Assembly: GCF_016464705.1 (NCBI RefSeq)
Contig: NZ_JAEHOB010000009.1
Coordinates: 62,001 to 126,000 of the forward strand
DNA from: Qaidamihabitans albus
Lineage (GTDB): Bacteria; Actinomycetota; Actinomycetes; Mycobacteriales; Pseudonocardiaceae
DNA length: 64,000 nucleotides
Direction: 5' to 3'
In this document: positions 34,924 through 43,218 of the stretch, piece after piece
How positions within the stretch are numbered: the first letter of the stretch is position 1
Layout: each line of letters opens with the position of its first letter
Notes under the pieces: model-generated
Seen by the model: only the letters and a program-made list of their open reading frames with translations
What the model was told of the DNA's origin: nothing
Databases searched by the model: none
Made by a program: the position numbers and the translations under genes

Positions 34924-35703
34924 ATGGGCCTTCTGTCGCTAATCCTCGGCCTGCCCCTGGCTCCGGTACGCGGGGTCATCGCGCTGGGTGGGGGCGAGCC
35001 GGCCCGCACGGTGGAGGCAGCCGGCCTGGTCGCCGTCGTCAGCACGGTCGATCTCGCCGAGTACGGCGAGCAACCGCTGCGGCGCAACCTCGAAGACCTC
35101 GACTGGCTCGCGGCGACGGCACGGGCCCACGACGCGGTCGTGCACACCGTCGCGCGGTCGGCCACCGCGGCCGTTCCGCTCCGGCTCGCCACCGTGTACC
35201 TCGGCGACGAGCGGGTACGCGTGCTGCTGGCCGACCGGCGAACCGAGTTCGCGGTCGCGCTCGACCGGCTGGCCGGGCGGACCGAGTGGGGGGTGAAGGG
35301 CTACGCCGATCCCGACGCGCTCGCCGCGCCGCCGCGGTCCGGCGACGAGGCAGCCGCCGGGCGGGGTTCCGGTACGGCCTACCTGCTCCGGCGACGAGCG
35401 CAGCTGTCGGCGAGGGAGAGCGCCGAGCGCACGGCGGCCGAGCACGCCGGGCGGCTGCACGCCGCACTCACCGACCTGTCGGTCGCGGGCAGGCGGCACG
35501 CCCCTCAGGACCCGAACCTGTCCGGGCAGCGGGCGTGGATGGTGCTCAACGGCTCCTACCTGGTCGACGACGCGCGAGCCGACGAGTTCGCCGCCGCCGT
35601 CAGCGACCTGGACGGCGAGCGGAGCGGGGTCTCGCTCGAACTGACCGGACCGTGGCCGCCGTACTCGTTCTCGACAACAGTGCTGGAGGTGCTGGAGGAG
35701 TGA
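34924..35703 (+). CDS. GvpG-GvpL fusion protein
   Basis: A 259-residue protein whose first 23 residues (MGLLSLILGLPLAPVRGVIA) are the start of GvpG, a small helical gas-vesicle protein. From residue about 25 (GEPARTVEAAGLVAVVSTVD, then NLEDLDWLAATARAH) it is GvpF/L, but without that family's usual YVYGI N terminus. The joint is clean in one frame, so it looks like an ancestral deletion that removed most of gvpG and the first 30 or so codons of gvpL. No separate gvpG exists nearby. The gene starts five bases after gvpF and overlaps the next gene (TGATG). Whether it still works is unknown. Confidence 0.7.
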   Translation: MGLLSLILGLPLAPVRGVIALGGGEPARTVEAAGLVAVVSTVDLAEYGEQPLRRNLEDLDWLAATARAHDAVVHTVARSATAAVPLRLATVYLGDERVRVLLADRRTEFAVALDRLAGRTEWGVKGYADPDALAAPPRSGDEAAAGRGSGTAYLLRRRAQLSARESAERTAAEHAGRLHAALTDLSVAGRRHAPQDPNLSGQRAWMVLNGSYLVDDARADEFAAAVSDLDGERSGVSLELTGPWPPYSFSTTVLEVLEE

Positions 35704-35903
35704 TGACGGAACCCGAAGCGGTGCAGGCGGGCCCGGAGCGCCGGATCGCGCTGGTCGATCTGCTCGACCGGGTACTGGCCGGCGGCGTCGTCGTCTCCGG
35801 TGAGATCACGCTCGCGATCGCCGACGTCGATCTGGTGCACCTGTCGCTGCGGGCCCTGCTCACTTCCGCGAGCACGCTGGAGCGGGGTGTGGCGGATGCC
35901 TGA
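35703..35903 (+). CDS. GvpS/GvpJ-type gas-vesicle protein
   Basis: A 66-residue GvpA-like minor protein. RRIALVDLLDRVLAGGVVVS followed by GEITLAIADVDLVHLSLRAL is the family core; it is most like the GvpS of Streptomyces clusters, and GvpJ and GvpM are close alternatives. The start overlaps the stop of the fusion gene (TGATG) and its end overlaps the gvpK start, so translation is continuous. Confidence 0.72.
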   Translation: MTEPEAVQAGPERRIALVDLLDRVLAGGVVVSGEITLAIADVDLVHLSLRALLTSASTLERGVADA

Positions 35904-36202
35904 CACCCCCGGCCGCCGGAACCCGCTGGCCGAGCGGATCGACTCCGACCCCGAGTCGGTGGAACGCGGGCTGGCCGGGCTCGTGCTCACGATCATCGAG
36001 CTGCTGCGGCAGCTCATGGAGCGGCAGGCGCTTTCGCCGGGTCGATGACGGCGGCCTCACCGATGCCCAGGTGGAGCGGATCGGCCTCACGCTGATGCGG
36101 CTCGAGGAGCGGATGGCCGAGCTCCGCGAGCATTTCGGGCTGGGCGCCGAGGACCTCGACATCGATCTGGGTCCGCTGGGACCGCTCCTCACGACGGAGT
36201 GA
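35896..36202 (+). pseudogene. gvpK: gvpK with a +1 frameshift
   Basis: GvpK is a small helical protein needed for gas-vesicle formation. The first part reads SDPESVERGLAGLVLTIIEL then LRQLMERQAL and stops at 36046-36048 after SPGR. The rest of the protein continues one base later in another frame: RRVDDGGLTDAQVERIGLTL, MRLEERMAELREHFGL and DIDLGPLGPLLTTE, ending at 36202. Removing one T from CTTTCG (T run at 36032-36034) restores the frame exactly. The gene is therefore broken unless the site is slippery or the base is a sequencing error. It is the last gene of the cluster. Confidence 0.8.
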
Positions 36203-36250
36203 TCCACCCGCCTTCCGGATGCGGTGGGGTCGTTCGTATGATACCGGGCG

Positions 36251-36622
36251 ATGAGCAGGTGGCTGAACGTCTGGCACGAGTCCGCCGCGCGCCGTGAGCT
36301 GGCGTCGCTGGCGGACCGGCTGGGGCACGCCGGGCTGCGCCTCGGCTCGCTGGCGCCCGGCCTGCTCGCCGCCGTCGACCAGCACGCCGCCTCCGTCCGC
36401 GACATCCTCACGCTCAGCGGTGGCCGGGTCAGTGCCGCCGAGCTCGCCGGATACGCCCGCGGCGTCCAGGACGTGGCCGCCGAGTCGGGCTGGCGGCTGC
36501 CCGGTCACGCCTCGTGGACCCCCGACTGGGTGAGCCTGCGGCTGATCGCCGTGTGCCTGCTGGCCGTGGCGGCGCCGGTCGTGGTCGCCGGTGGCGACGC
36601 CGACCCGCTGCTGTTCTTCTGA
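36251..36622 (+). CDS. DUF6401-like small membrane protein
   Basis: A 123-residue protein with a helical soluble part (about 1-85; LASLADRLGHAGLRLGSLAP) and one C-terminal membrane helix (about 96-113; LRLIAVCLLAVAAPVVVAGG). It resembles the actinobacterial DUF6401 family (often annotated natural-product biosynthesis), for which no function is known. The gene ends seven bases before a 26-bp palindrome. Confidence 0.55.
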   Translation: MSRWLNVWHESAARRELASLADRLGHAGLRLGSLAPGLLAAVDQHAASVRDILTLSGGRVSAAELAGYARGVQDVAAESGWRLPGHASWTPDWVSLRLIAVCLLAVAAPVVVAGGDADPLLFF

Positions 36623-36628
36623 TTTTCT

Positions 36629-36681
36629 GCCCCCAATGCGGCATTGGTAGCGCTCAGCGCTACCAATGCCGCATTGGGGGC
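36629..36681. terminator. Perfect 26-bp palindrome with a one-base loop
   Basis: GCCCCCAATGCGGCATTGG at 36629 begins an arm of 26 bases that is exactly inverted at 36656-36681, with only C36655 between. It lies between two convergent genes and should act as a bidirectional terminator, although there is no T-run. It differs in sequence from the CTCGTGAGTGCG family. Confidence 0.7.
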
Positions 36682-36692
36682 GTCCCCGACTG

Positions 36693-37481
36693 CTACCGCG
36701 GGTACTCGGGCGGCGCCTGCCCCGCCGGCTGCTGCTGCGGCGTCGGCTGCGTGGGCGGCTCCTCGGTCTGCGCCCGGGACGCGTCCTCGCGGCCACGCTG
36801 GTACGCCTGCGTCTGCGACTTGGCGTTGGGCAGCTCCTCCTCCGCCCGGTTCAGCCAGCGGTCCCAGCGCTGCTGCATCGGGCGCACCATGCCGCCGCCG
36901 ACACCCACCACGATCACGCCACCCACGGTGGCGAGCACCGCGATCAGCACCGGGGTGGTGACAGCCGTCGCGACCCCGATCTGGTTCAGAGCGGCGATGA
37001 CCCCGAGCGCGATGATGAAGACCTGCGCGACCCTGGCGAGGAACGCGCCGTAGTTCAGCCCGCCGAGCGCGCTGCCGACGAGATCACGAACGGCGTTGGC
37101 GATCGCGGCGGCCACGACGACGATCACGATCGCGACGATCGCCCGCGGCAGCCAGGCCACGATCCCGGTCAGCAGCGCGCTCACCGGGTTCGGGCCGAAG
37201 ACTCCGAACGCGATCTGGAGCGCGACCAGCAGCACGGCGTAGTAGACCAACGCCGCGACGAGCCCGCTGGCATCGTACTTCGACCGGGCGAGTGCACGCT
37301 TGATGCCGCCCCGCTCGGCGGCCCGATCGAAGTTGAGCCGGTCGAGCACCATGTTCACCAGCTTGCGCAGTCCCTTGGCGACCAACCACCCGACGAGCAG
37401 GATCACCACGAACGCGACGAACTTCGGCAGGAAGGTGATCACCGCCCCGAGGGCGTCGTTGAAGGATTCCGTTATGTTCAT
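36693..37481 (-). CDS. Mechanosensitive-channel-like membrane protein
   Basis: A 262-residue membrane protein with four or five helices: FLPKFVAFVVILLVGWLVAK (about 18-38), ALVYYAVLLVALQIAFGVFG, AIVAIVIVVVAAAIANAV and a final VLIAVLATVGGVIVVGVGGG. The repeated helix-Gly pattern and DLVGSALGGL segments match the TM-helix (CmpX/MscS-like) group of small channels. The ending is Gln/Pro-rich and disordered. The ATG at 37481 follows AAGGGAAG; a longer upstream frame has no similarity. Such proteins are thought to help in osmotic shock. Confidence 0.72.
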   Translation of the reverse strand: MNITESFNDALGAVITFLPKFVAFVVILLVGWLVAKGLRKLVNMVLDRLNFDRAAERGGIKRALARSKYDASGLVAALVYYAVLLVALQIAFGVFGPNPVSALLTGIVAWLPRAIVAIVIVVVAAAIANAVRDLVGSALGGLNYGAFLARVAQVFIIALGVIAALNQIGVATAVTTPVLIAVLATVGGVIVVGVGGGMVRPMQQRWDRWLNRAEEELPNAKSQTQAYQRGREDASRAQTEEPPTQPTPQQQPAGQAPPEYPR

Positions 37482-37662
37482 CCGGTTCCACTTCCCTTCT
37501 GCGGCCGGCAGGCTACTGAGCGCTCGGCCGGAAACCGTCTGCAGTTGTGTCGCTGGTGGACCAGCCGGGGGTACCCCGCGAGCCTCAGGCTCACACGCAC
37601 ACTTACGCACAGCTTCCCGAACGGCCGAACTCCGCCCCATCAGGTGAATCCGGGATCCACCC

Positions 37663-38565
37663 TCAGCGCACGGCCCGGCACAGCGCCGCGATGTCGGGCG
37701 GGCCGACCCGGCAGCAGCCACCGAGCAGGGCCGCGCCGGCGGAGAGCCAGTGTCCAACGTGGTCGGTGCGGAACCGCGACTCCCCCGTCCACCGCCGCCG
37801 CGCGGCGTCCCAGCGCTCCCCGCTGTTGGGGTAGCACACCACTGGTTTGCCGGTGACCTCCCGCGCCAGCTCCACCGCCCCGGCCACCTCGTCCGGGGCG
37901 CAGCAGTTCACGCCCACCGCGAGGATCTGCTCGCATCCGGCCACCACGGCGAACGCCTCGTCGAGCGGCTGGCCGGCGCGGGTGCGCCCGCCGGCGATCG
38001 TGTACGACAGCCACGCGGGAACGTCCACCGCGCCGAGCGCCTCGACCAGTGCGACGGCCTCGTCGATGTCGGGCACGGTCTCCAGTGCGAGCACGTCGGG
38101 GCCGGCCTCGGCGAGCACCTCCAGCCGCGGGCGGTGGAAGGCGACCAGCTCGCGCCGGGTCAGGCCGTAGCGCCCCCGGTACTCCGAGCCGTCGGCGAGC
38201 AGCGCGCCGTACGGACCGGCGGACGCCGCGACCCACCGGCGCCTGCCGTCCGCGACCCGGTCCCGCACCTGCTCACGCGCCGTCCGGGCCAGCTCGACGC
38301 TGCGGCGCAGCAGTGTCGCCGCCTCGGCCCGGTCGATGCCGTGCGCGGCGAAGCCGGGAAAACTCGCCTGGTAGCTCGCCGTCGTCGCGACCTCGGCACC
38401 AGCCAGGAAGAACGCGACGTGCGCGGCGACGATCCCGGCCGGTGCGTCGGCGAGCAGGCGCGCCGACCACAGCTCGTCGGAGAGGTCGTGCCCGCGTGCC
38501 TCCAGCTCCGTGGCCAGGCCGCCGTCGAGCACGATCGGGCCCGCATCGAGGTCACCGGGTCGCAC
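37663..38565 (-). CDS. mmuM: Homocysteine S-methyltransferase
   Basis: A 300-residue zinc methyltransferase that makes methionine from homocysteine and S-methylmethionine or S-adenosylmethionine. The zinc cysteines are in GVNCCAPDE (about 215) and LLGGCCRVGP (near 285); the start IVLDGGLATELEARG is typical. The gene starts at GTG 38565 (VRPGDLDAG), and the frame before it has no similarity. It is not grouped with other methionine genes here. Confidence 0.85.
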   Translation of the reverse strand: MRPGDLDAGPIVLDGGLATELEARGHDLSDELWSARLLADAPAGIVAAHVAFFLAGAEVATTASYQASFPGFAAHGIDRAEAATLLRRSVELARTAREQVRDRVADGRRRWVAASAGPYGALLADGSEYRGRYGLTRRELVAFHRPRLEVLAEAGPDVLALETVPDIDEAVALVEALGAVDVPAWLSYTIAGGRTRAGQPLDEAFAVVAGCEQILAVGVNCCAPDEVAGAVELAREVTGKPVVCYPNSGERWDAARRRWTGESRFRTDHVGHWLSAGAALLGGCCRVGPPDIAALCRAVR

Positions 38566-38727
38566 AGGGACAAAGCGTAGCCGTGCCGGACCGGCTCGCG
38601 ATACACCCGGACACCCACGTGGACCGGCATTAGCACACCCCGATTCCACCCCGACGTGCCGGGCGGCCGGTGCCCGCGTGCGGCCGGGGACGCCATATTG
38701 TGTGCGCGCTACCAAGCGGAGGACTGC

Positions 38728-39927
38728 GTGGACGACGTCGACTACTACGAGCTGCTGGGTGTGCGGCCGGACGCCACCCACGCGCAGATCAAGTCGGCCT
38801 ACCGCACGCTCGCCAGGAGCATGCACCCGGACACCGGTGGTACCGCAGGCACGTTCCGGCTGCTGCGGGAGGCATACGAGACACTCAACGACCCGGCCCG
38901 CCGCGCGGAGTACGACCGGGACGGCGACAGCGACAGCGACGACGACGCCACCGGGCGCGACGACGAAGCGAACGGTGCGGCCCGGGACCCGGCCGCCACC
39001 ACGGCCACCCGGGCCAGGCGCCGGGCGCCGGGCCGCGCGCACCGGGGCAGGCGGTTCGGCGAGGACCCCGGTTTCGCACCACCGCCGGTCCGCATCGACG
39101 TGGACACCATTCCCTGGTGGGGCCTGGTCGACGCCCGCGAGCGGGTGCACTACGCGCATCCCGGCGCACCCGGCCACGCGCCGTGGGCGGCAGCGGCAGG
39201 CGGGCTGGCGCTGCTCGCGGCGCCGCCGCTGCTTCCCGTCGAGTTCTCCACGCCGCTGCTGGTCTGCTGGCTGGTGCTCGTCGTCGCCGCGCTCGTCGCG
39301 GGACGGCGGCTGATGCGGCACCACCGCTCGTCAGTGCGGACCGCACGGGCGTTTCGCGACGAGTTCGGCGGCCGGACGGTGTTCGGCCGCCCGGGCGCGG
39401 ACCGCGACCAGGCCGGTGAGCGGCTGACGGCCGACCTGCTGTCGCGTTACCTCACCCGGCTACCAGGCGTGCGGATCTTCCACGGCCTCGCCTGGCCGGA
39501 CTCGGTCTTCGCCGACATCGACCACGCCGTGCTGTGCGGGCGGCGGCTCGTGCTGATCGAGTCCAAGCTGTGGCTGCCGGGGCACTACACCACCGACGCC
39601 GCAGGTACCCTCCTGCGCAACGGGCAGCGTTTCCGCGGTGGCGGCAGCAGGCTCGCCGACGGCGTCGACGCCTTCCGGGCGCTGCTGCCGGAGGTGGAGG
39701 TGCGCGGCGCCCTCGTGCTGTACCCGAGCCGCAGCGGCGCGCTCAGCACCGGTGCGGCGACCGGCGCCGCGGCGCCGATGGCCCCGGAGCGGTTCGTCCG
39801 CGAGATCGGCGACTGGCTCGCCGTCGAACCATACACAGTGGACCGTAGCGTTTTCCGGGTGGTACTCGGCCAGGTCGCCGGTACGACCAGGGGCGTACGG
39901 GATCCCGGGGGCCGGGGTTCGGGGTGA
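38728..39927 (+). CDS. DnaJ-domain protein with a nuclease-related (NERD) domain
   Basis: A 399-residue fusion. A J domain occupies about 3-68 (DYYELLGVRPDATHAQIKSA, with the HPD of MHPDTGG). An acidic-to-basic linker follows, then two membrane helices (about 152-190; LLAAPPLLPVEFSTPLLVCW, VLVVAALVAGRRLM). A NERD-type domain covers about 220-380 (AGERLTADLLSRYL, FADIDHAVLCGRRLVLIESK: the E-x-K of this phosphodiesterase fold is IESK). J domains recruit Hsp70; a fused NERD suggests a membrane-anchored DNA-linked function. GCGGAGGA precedes the GTG at 38728. No dnaK is adjacent. Confidence 0.72.
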   Translation: MDDVDYYELLGVRPDATHAQIKSAYRTLARSMHPDTGGTAGTFRLLREAYETLNDPARRAEYDRDGDSDSDDDATGRDDEANGAARDPAATTATRARRRAPGRAHRGRRFGEDPGFAPPPVRIDVDTIPWWGLVDARERVHYAHPGAPGHAPWAAAAGGLALLAAPPLLPVEFSTPLLVCWLVLVVAALVAGRRLMRHHRSSVRTARAFRDEFGGRTVFGRPGADRDQAGERLTADLLSRYLTRLPGVRIFHGLAWPDSVFADIDHAVLCGRRLVLIESKLWLPGHYTTDAAGTLLRNGQRFRGGGSRLADGVDAFRALLPEVEVRGALVLYPSRSGALSTGAATGAAAPMAPERFVREIGDWLAVEPYTVDRSVFRVVLGQVAGTTRGVRDPGGRGSG

Positions 39928-39981
39928 AAGTCAGGGGCGTTCCGGAAGCGACGGCCGGGCGCCGGCTGGTCTGCTCGGGGC

Positions 39982-41565
39982 GTGAAGACGCATCCCTCGC
40001 CGCCGCGGCACTTCTGGCGCCGCCGCGGCCTATTCGGCAAGCTACTCCTGATCGGTGCGCTGGCGCTCGTGCCGTTCGGCGCGTTCTTCGGCGCGGTGTT
40101 CACCGTCGCGTACCAGGACGCGCGCCAGAGCAACCTGGGCGAGCTGACGTTCGGCAACCCCGTCGCCGTGCCGCCGGTACTCGAACCCACCGTCGACGCG
40201 CAGGGACGCAAGCACTTCGACCTGAGGCTGCGTACCGGACGCAGCGAGCTCCTGCCCGGGCACGACACGGAGACGTGGGGCGTGAACGGCGCACACCTCG
40301 GCCCGACACTGCGGGCGAGCACGGGCGACCGCGTCGTCATGCACGTCACCAACGATCTGCCGGAAGCCTCGACGCTGCACTGGCACGGGATGCGCCTGCC
40401 CGCGCGGACGGACGGCGGGCCGCACCAGGAGATCGCCCCCGGCGAGACCTGGTCTCCACAGTGGACGATCAGGCAGCCCGGCGCGAGCCTGTGGTACCAC
40501 CCCCATCCGCACGGCCACACCGCCGAGCACGTCTACCGGGGCGTGTCCGGCATGTTCCTCCTCGACGATCCGGAGTCCGGCCGGCTCGACCTGCCCGGTG
40601 AGTACGGCGTCGACGACGTACCGCTGATCATCCAGGACAAGAGGTTCGACGAGGACGGCGAGCTGGACTTCAGCCGCGCCTCCTCACTCGCCGGGGGAGT
40701 GGGCGCCGGGGCCACCGGCATCCTCGGCGATGAGATCCTGGTCAACGGCACCCACGATCCCCACTTCGAGGTCTCCCGGACGCTGACGCGGCTGCGGGTG
40801 CTCAACGCGTCCCCGGCACGCGTCTACAACCTGGGCTTCGACGACGGCCGCGACTTCCGGGTGATCGGCACCGACAGCGGGTTGCTGCCTGTGCCGGCCC
40901 CGCGCGACCGGGTCGTCGTGTCACCGGGCGAGCGCGTCGAGCTGGTGGTCCGCCTGGCACCCGGCGAGTCGCCGGTCCTGCGCAGTTTCCCCGGTGGGCT
41001 GGGCGCGGGCTTTCCCGGCGATCGGTTCGCCGGCGGGGACGACACCTTCGACCTCATCCAGCTCCGGGCACCGGCCGGCATCGCGCCCAGCCCCGGGGTG
41101 CCGGCCGAACTCTCCCGCGGCGAGCCGCCCGAACCTCGGCCCGGTGCACCGGTACGGCGGTTCGACCTCGGTGGAAGGAGCATCAACGGCAAGAAGATGG
41201 ACATGTCCCGCGTCGACGAGGTGGTGTCCGCGGGAGCCACCGAGGTCTGGGAGATCCGTGGGGGCAGGAACCCGCACAGCTTCCACATCCACGACGTCGC
41301 GTTCCGGATCCTGGACATCGGCGGTGAGCCACCGCCCTCGTGGCTCGCCGGCCGCAAGGACACCGTGTACGTCCCTCCCGGTGAGGAGGTGCGGCTGGTG
41401 GTGGAGTTCGGCACCGACGTCGATCCCGAGGTCCCGTACATGTACCACTGCCATCTGCTCTACCACGAGGACAAGGGCATGATGGGCCAGTTCGTGATCG
41501 TCCCGCCCGGCCGCGAGGACAGCGTGCCGCGCACCCTCCGGACCGGCGGCCACGACCACGGGTGA
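39982..41565 (+). CDS. Multicopper oxidase family protein
   Basis: A 527-residue cupredoxin-domain oxidase anchored by an N-terminal helix (about 18-42) after a basic RRRGLFGK segment. The copper ligand motifs are all present: HWHG and HPHPHG in the N-terminal domain, HSFHIHD and HCHLLYHEDKGMM in the C-terminal one. It would oxidise metal ions or phenols at the cell surface with oxygen reduced to water; CueO-type copper oxidation is one possibility but is not proven. The GTG at 39982 has a weak ribosome-binding site. It is monocistronic and not linked to the cop operon. Confidence 0.88.
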   Translation: MKTHPSPPRHFWRRRGLFGKLLLIGALALVPFGAFFGAVFTVAYQDARQSNLGELTFGNPVAVPPVLEPTVDAQGRKHFDLRLRTGRSELLPGHDTETWGVNGAHLGPTLRASTGDRVVMHVTNDLPEASTLHWHGMRLPARTDGGPHQEIAPGETWSPQWTIRQPGASLWYHPHPHGHTAEHVYRGVSGMFLLDDPESGRLDLPGEYGVDDVPLIIQDKRFDEDGELDFSRASSLAGGVGAGATGILGDEILVNGTHDPHFEVSRTLTRLRVLNASPARVYNLGFDDGRDFRVIGTDSGLLPVPAPRDRVVVSPGERVELVVRLAPGESPVLRSFPGGLGAGFPGDRFAGGDDTFDLIQLRAPAGIAPSPGVPAELSRGEPPEPRPGAPVRRFDLGGRSINGKKMDMSRVDEVVSAGATEVWEIRGGRNPHSFHIHDVAFRILDIGGEPPPSWLAGRKDTVYVPPGEEVRLVVEFGTDVDPEVPYMYHCHLLYHEDKGMMGQFVIVPPGREDSVPRTLRTGGHDHG

Positions 41566-41587
41566 CGGCGGCAGGGGGTGAGCCCGG

Positions 41588-43138
41588 TCAGCGTGAGCGG
41601 TTCCCGGGCACCGGCCCGCGCAGCACCGCCATCGCCGCGTTGTGCCCGGGAATGCCGCTCACCCCGCCACCCCGGACGGCACCGGCGCCGCACAGCAGGA
41701 TCCGGTCGTGCCCGGTCTCGACCCCCCAGGTACCGGCCTGCTCCGGAGTGGCGGCGAAGGGCCAGGACAGGTCCCGGTGGAAGATGTGCCCCGCGGGCAG
41801 CCCGAGCTCCCGCTCCAGGTCCAGCGGCGTCTTCGCCTCCAGGCACGGGTTGCCGTCGGCGTCGCGCCACAGGCAGTCCTCGATCGGCTCGGCGAGGACG
41901 CTGTCGAATGAAGCCAGCGTCGCCCGCAGCGCCCGCTCGCGGGCCGGCTCGTTGCGGCCCGCGAAGAGGCGGGCCGGCATGTGTAGCCCGAACAGTGTCA
42001 GCGTGTGCGCACCGGCCGCTCGTTCGGCCGGGCCGAGCACGGACGGGTCGGTCAGTGAGTGGCAGTAGACCTCACACGGTGGCACGGCGGGGATCGTGCC
42101 GCCGCGAGCCTGCGCGTAGGCGGCGGCGAGCTGATCGTAGCTCTCGTTGACGTGGAAGGTACCCGCGAAGGCGTCCCGCGGATCGACGTTCCGGTCCTTG
42201 AGCCGGGGCAGCCTGCGCAGCACCATGTTGACCTTCAGCTGGGCGCCCTCGGCCTGCTCCGGCGGCTCGCCGAGCAGGGTGGCGAGCCGGCTCGGCGCCA
42301 CGTTCACCAGCACGTGCCCTGCGGCGGCGACGTGCTCGCCGTCCCGGTGCCGGTAACGCACCTCCCCCGCCGGGTCGATCGAGAGCACCTCAGCGCTCGT
42401 CCGCAGCCGCGCACCGGCCGCCCGCGCGGTCCCGGCCAGCGCCGAGGTGAGCGCTCCCATCCCGCCGACCGGCACGTCCCAGTCACCGGTGCCGTTGCCG
42501 ATCAGGTGGTAGAGCAGGCAGCGGTTCTGCCGCAGGTCCGGGGCGTCCGCGGCGGCGAACGTGCCGATCAGCGCGTCGGTCAGCACGACGCCCCGCACGG
42601 TGTCGTCGGCGAAGCGCCCCTCGATCGCCGCGCTGACCGGCTCCTCGAAGAGCATCCTCCAGGCTTCCTCGTCACCGACCCGCTCGCGCAGCCGCGACCT
42701 GGCGGGCAGCGGTTCGGTCAGGGTCGGGAACACACGTTCGGCGACCCGGCCGGCCAGCGTGTAGAACCGTTTCCACGCCACGAGGTCGGCGGCCGTGCCG
42801 CACACCCGCGCGAACGACGCCGCGGTGCGGGCGTCGTCGGCGGTGTCGACGAGCAGGCCGGTCCGCCCGGCCGGGGTGTACGACGAGATGCGCCGCCTGC
42901 GCAGCTCCACGGAAAGCCCGAGGTCCGCCACGATCTTCCCCGGCAACAGGCTGACCAGGTAGGAGTAGCGCGAGAGCCGCACGTCCACGCCGGGGAAGGC
43001 GCGGAACGACACCGCGGCACCGCCCGGCTCGCCGCGGCGTTCCAGCAGCAGTACCGACCGGCCCGCCCGGGCGAGGTAGGCGGCGGCGACGAGACCGTTG
43101 TGGCCGCCGCCGACGATCACGACGTCATGGCTTTCCAT
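41588..43138 (-). CDS. Phytoene-desaturase-like FAD oxidoreductase
   Basis: A 516-residue flavoprotein of the phytoene desaturase / carotenoid oxygenase-like superfamily, with the Rossmann motif VVIVGGGHNGLVAAAYLARA (about 6-25) and the ending CGAGAVRGGGVSGIPGHNAA. Paralogues with this pattern desaturate carotenoids or act on other isoprenoids. Nothing nearby (no crtB, crtE or crtY) supports carotenoid synthesis, so the substrate is open. A weak site lies upstream of the ATG at 43138. Confidence 0.75.
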   Translation of the reverse strand: MESHDVVIVGGGHNGLVAAAYLARAGRSVLLLERRGEPGGAAVSFRAFPGVDVRLSRYSYLVSLLPGKIVADLGLSVELRRRRISSYTPAGRTGLLVDTADDARTAASFARVCGTAADLVAWKRFYTLAGRVAERVFPTLTEPLPARSRLRERVGDEEAWRMLFEEPVSAAIEGRFADDTVRGVVLTDALIGTFAAADAPDLRQNRCLLYHLIGNGTGDWDVPVGGMGALTSALAGTARAAGARLRTSAEVLSIDPAGEVRYRHRDGEHVAAAGHVLVNVAPSRLATLLGEPPEQAEGAQLKVNMVLRRLPRLKDRNVDPRDAFAGTFHVNESYDQLAAAYAQARGGTIPAVPPCEVYCHSLTDPSVLGPAERAAGAHTLTLFGLHMPARLFAGRNEPARERALRATLASFDSVLAEPIEDCLWRDADGNPCLEAKTPLDLERELGLPAGHIFHRDLSWPFAATPEQAGTWGVETGHDRILLCGAGAVRGGGVSGIPGHNAAMAVLRGPVPGNRSR

Positions 43139-43218
43139 CTACCGTCCCTTCACACCCCCTCCCGATAGCCTGGCACAGGGTCCGATCACAGGGAGCCCGA
43201 TCACGGGGAGGAGTCCGG

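Noticed and set aside
36030-36048. Programmed frameshift in gvpK
   Set aside because: CTT-T looks slippery but there is no stop codon in the right position and no stimulator seen; a one-base insertion is simpler.
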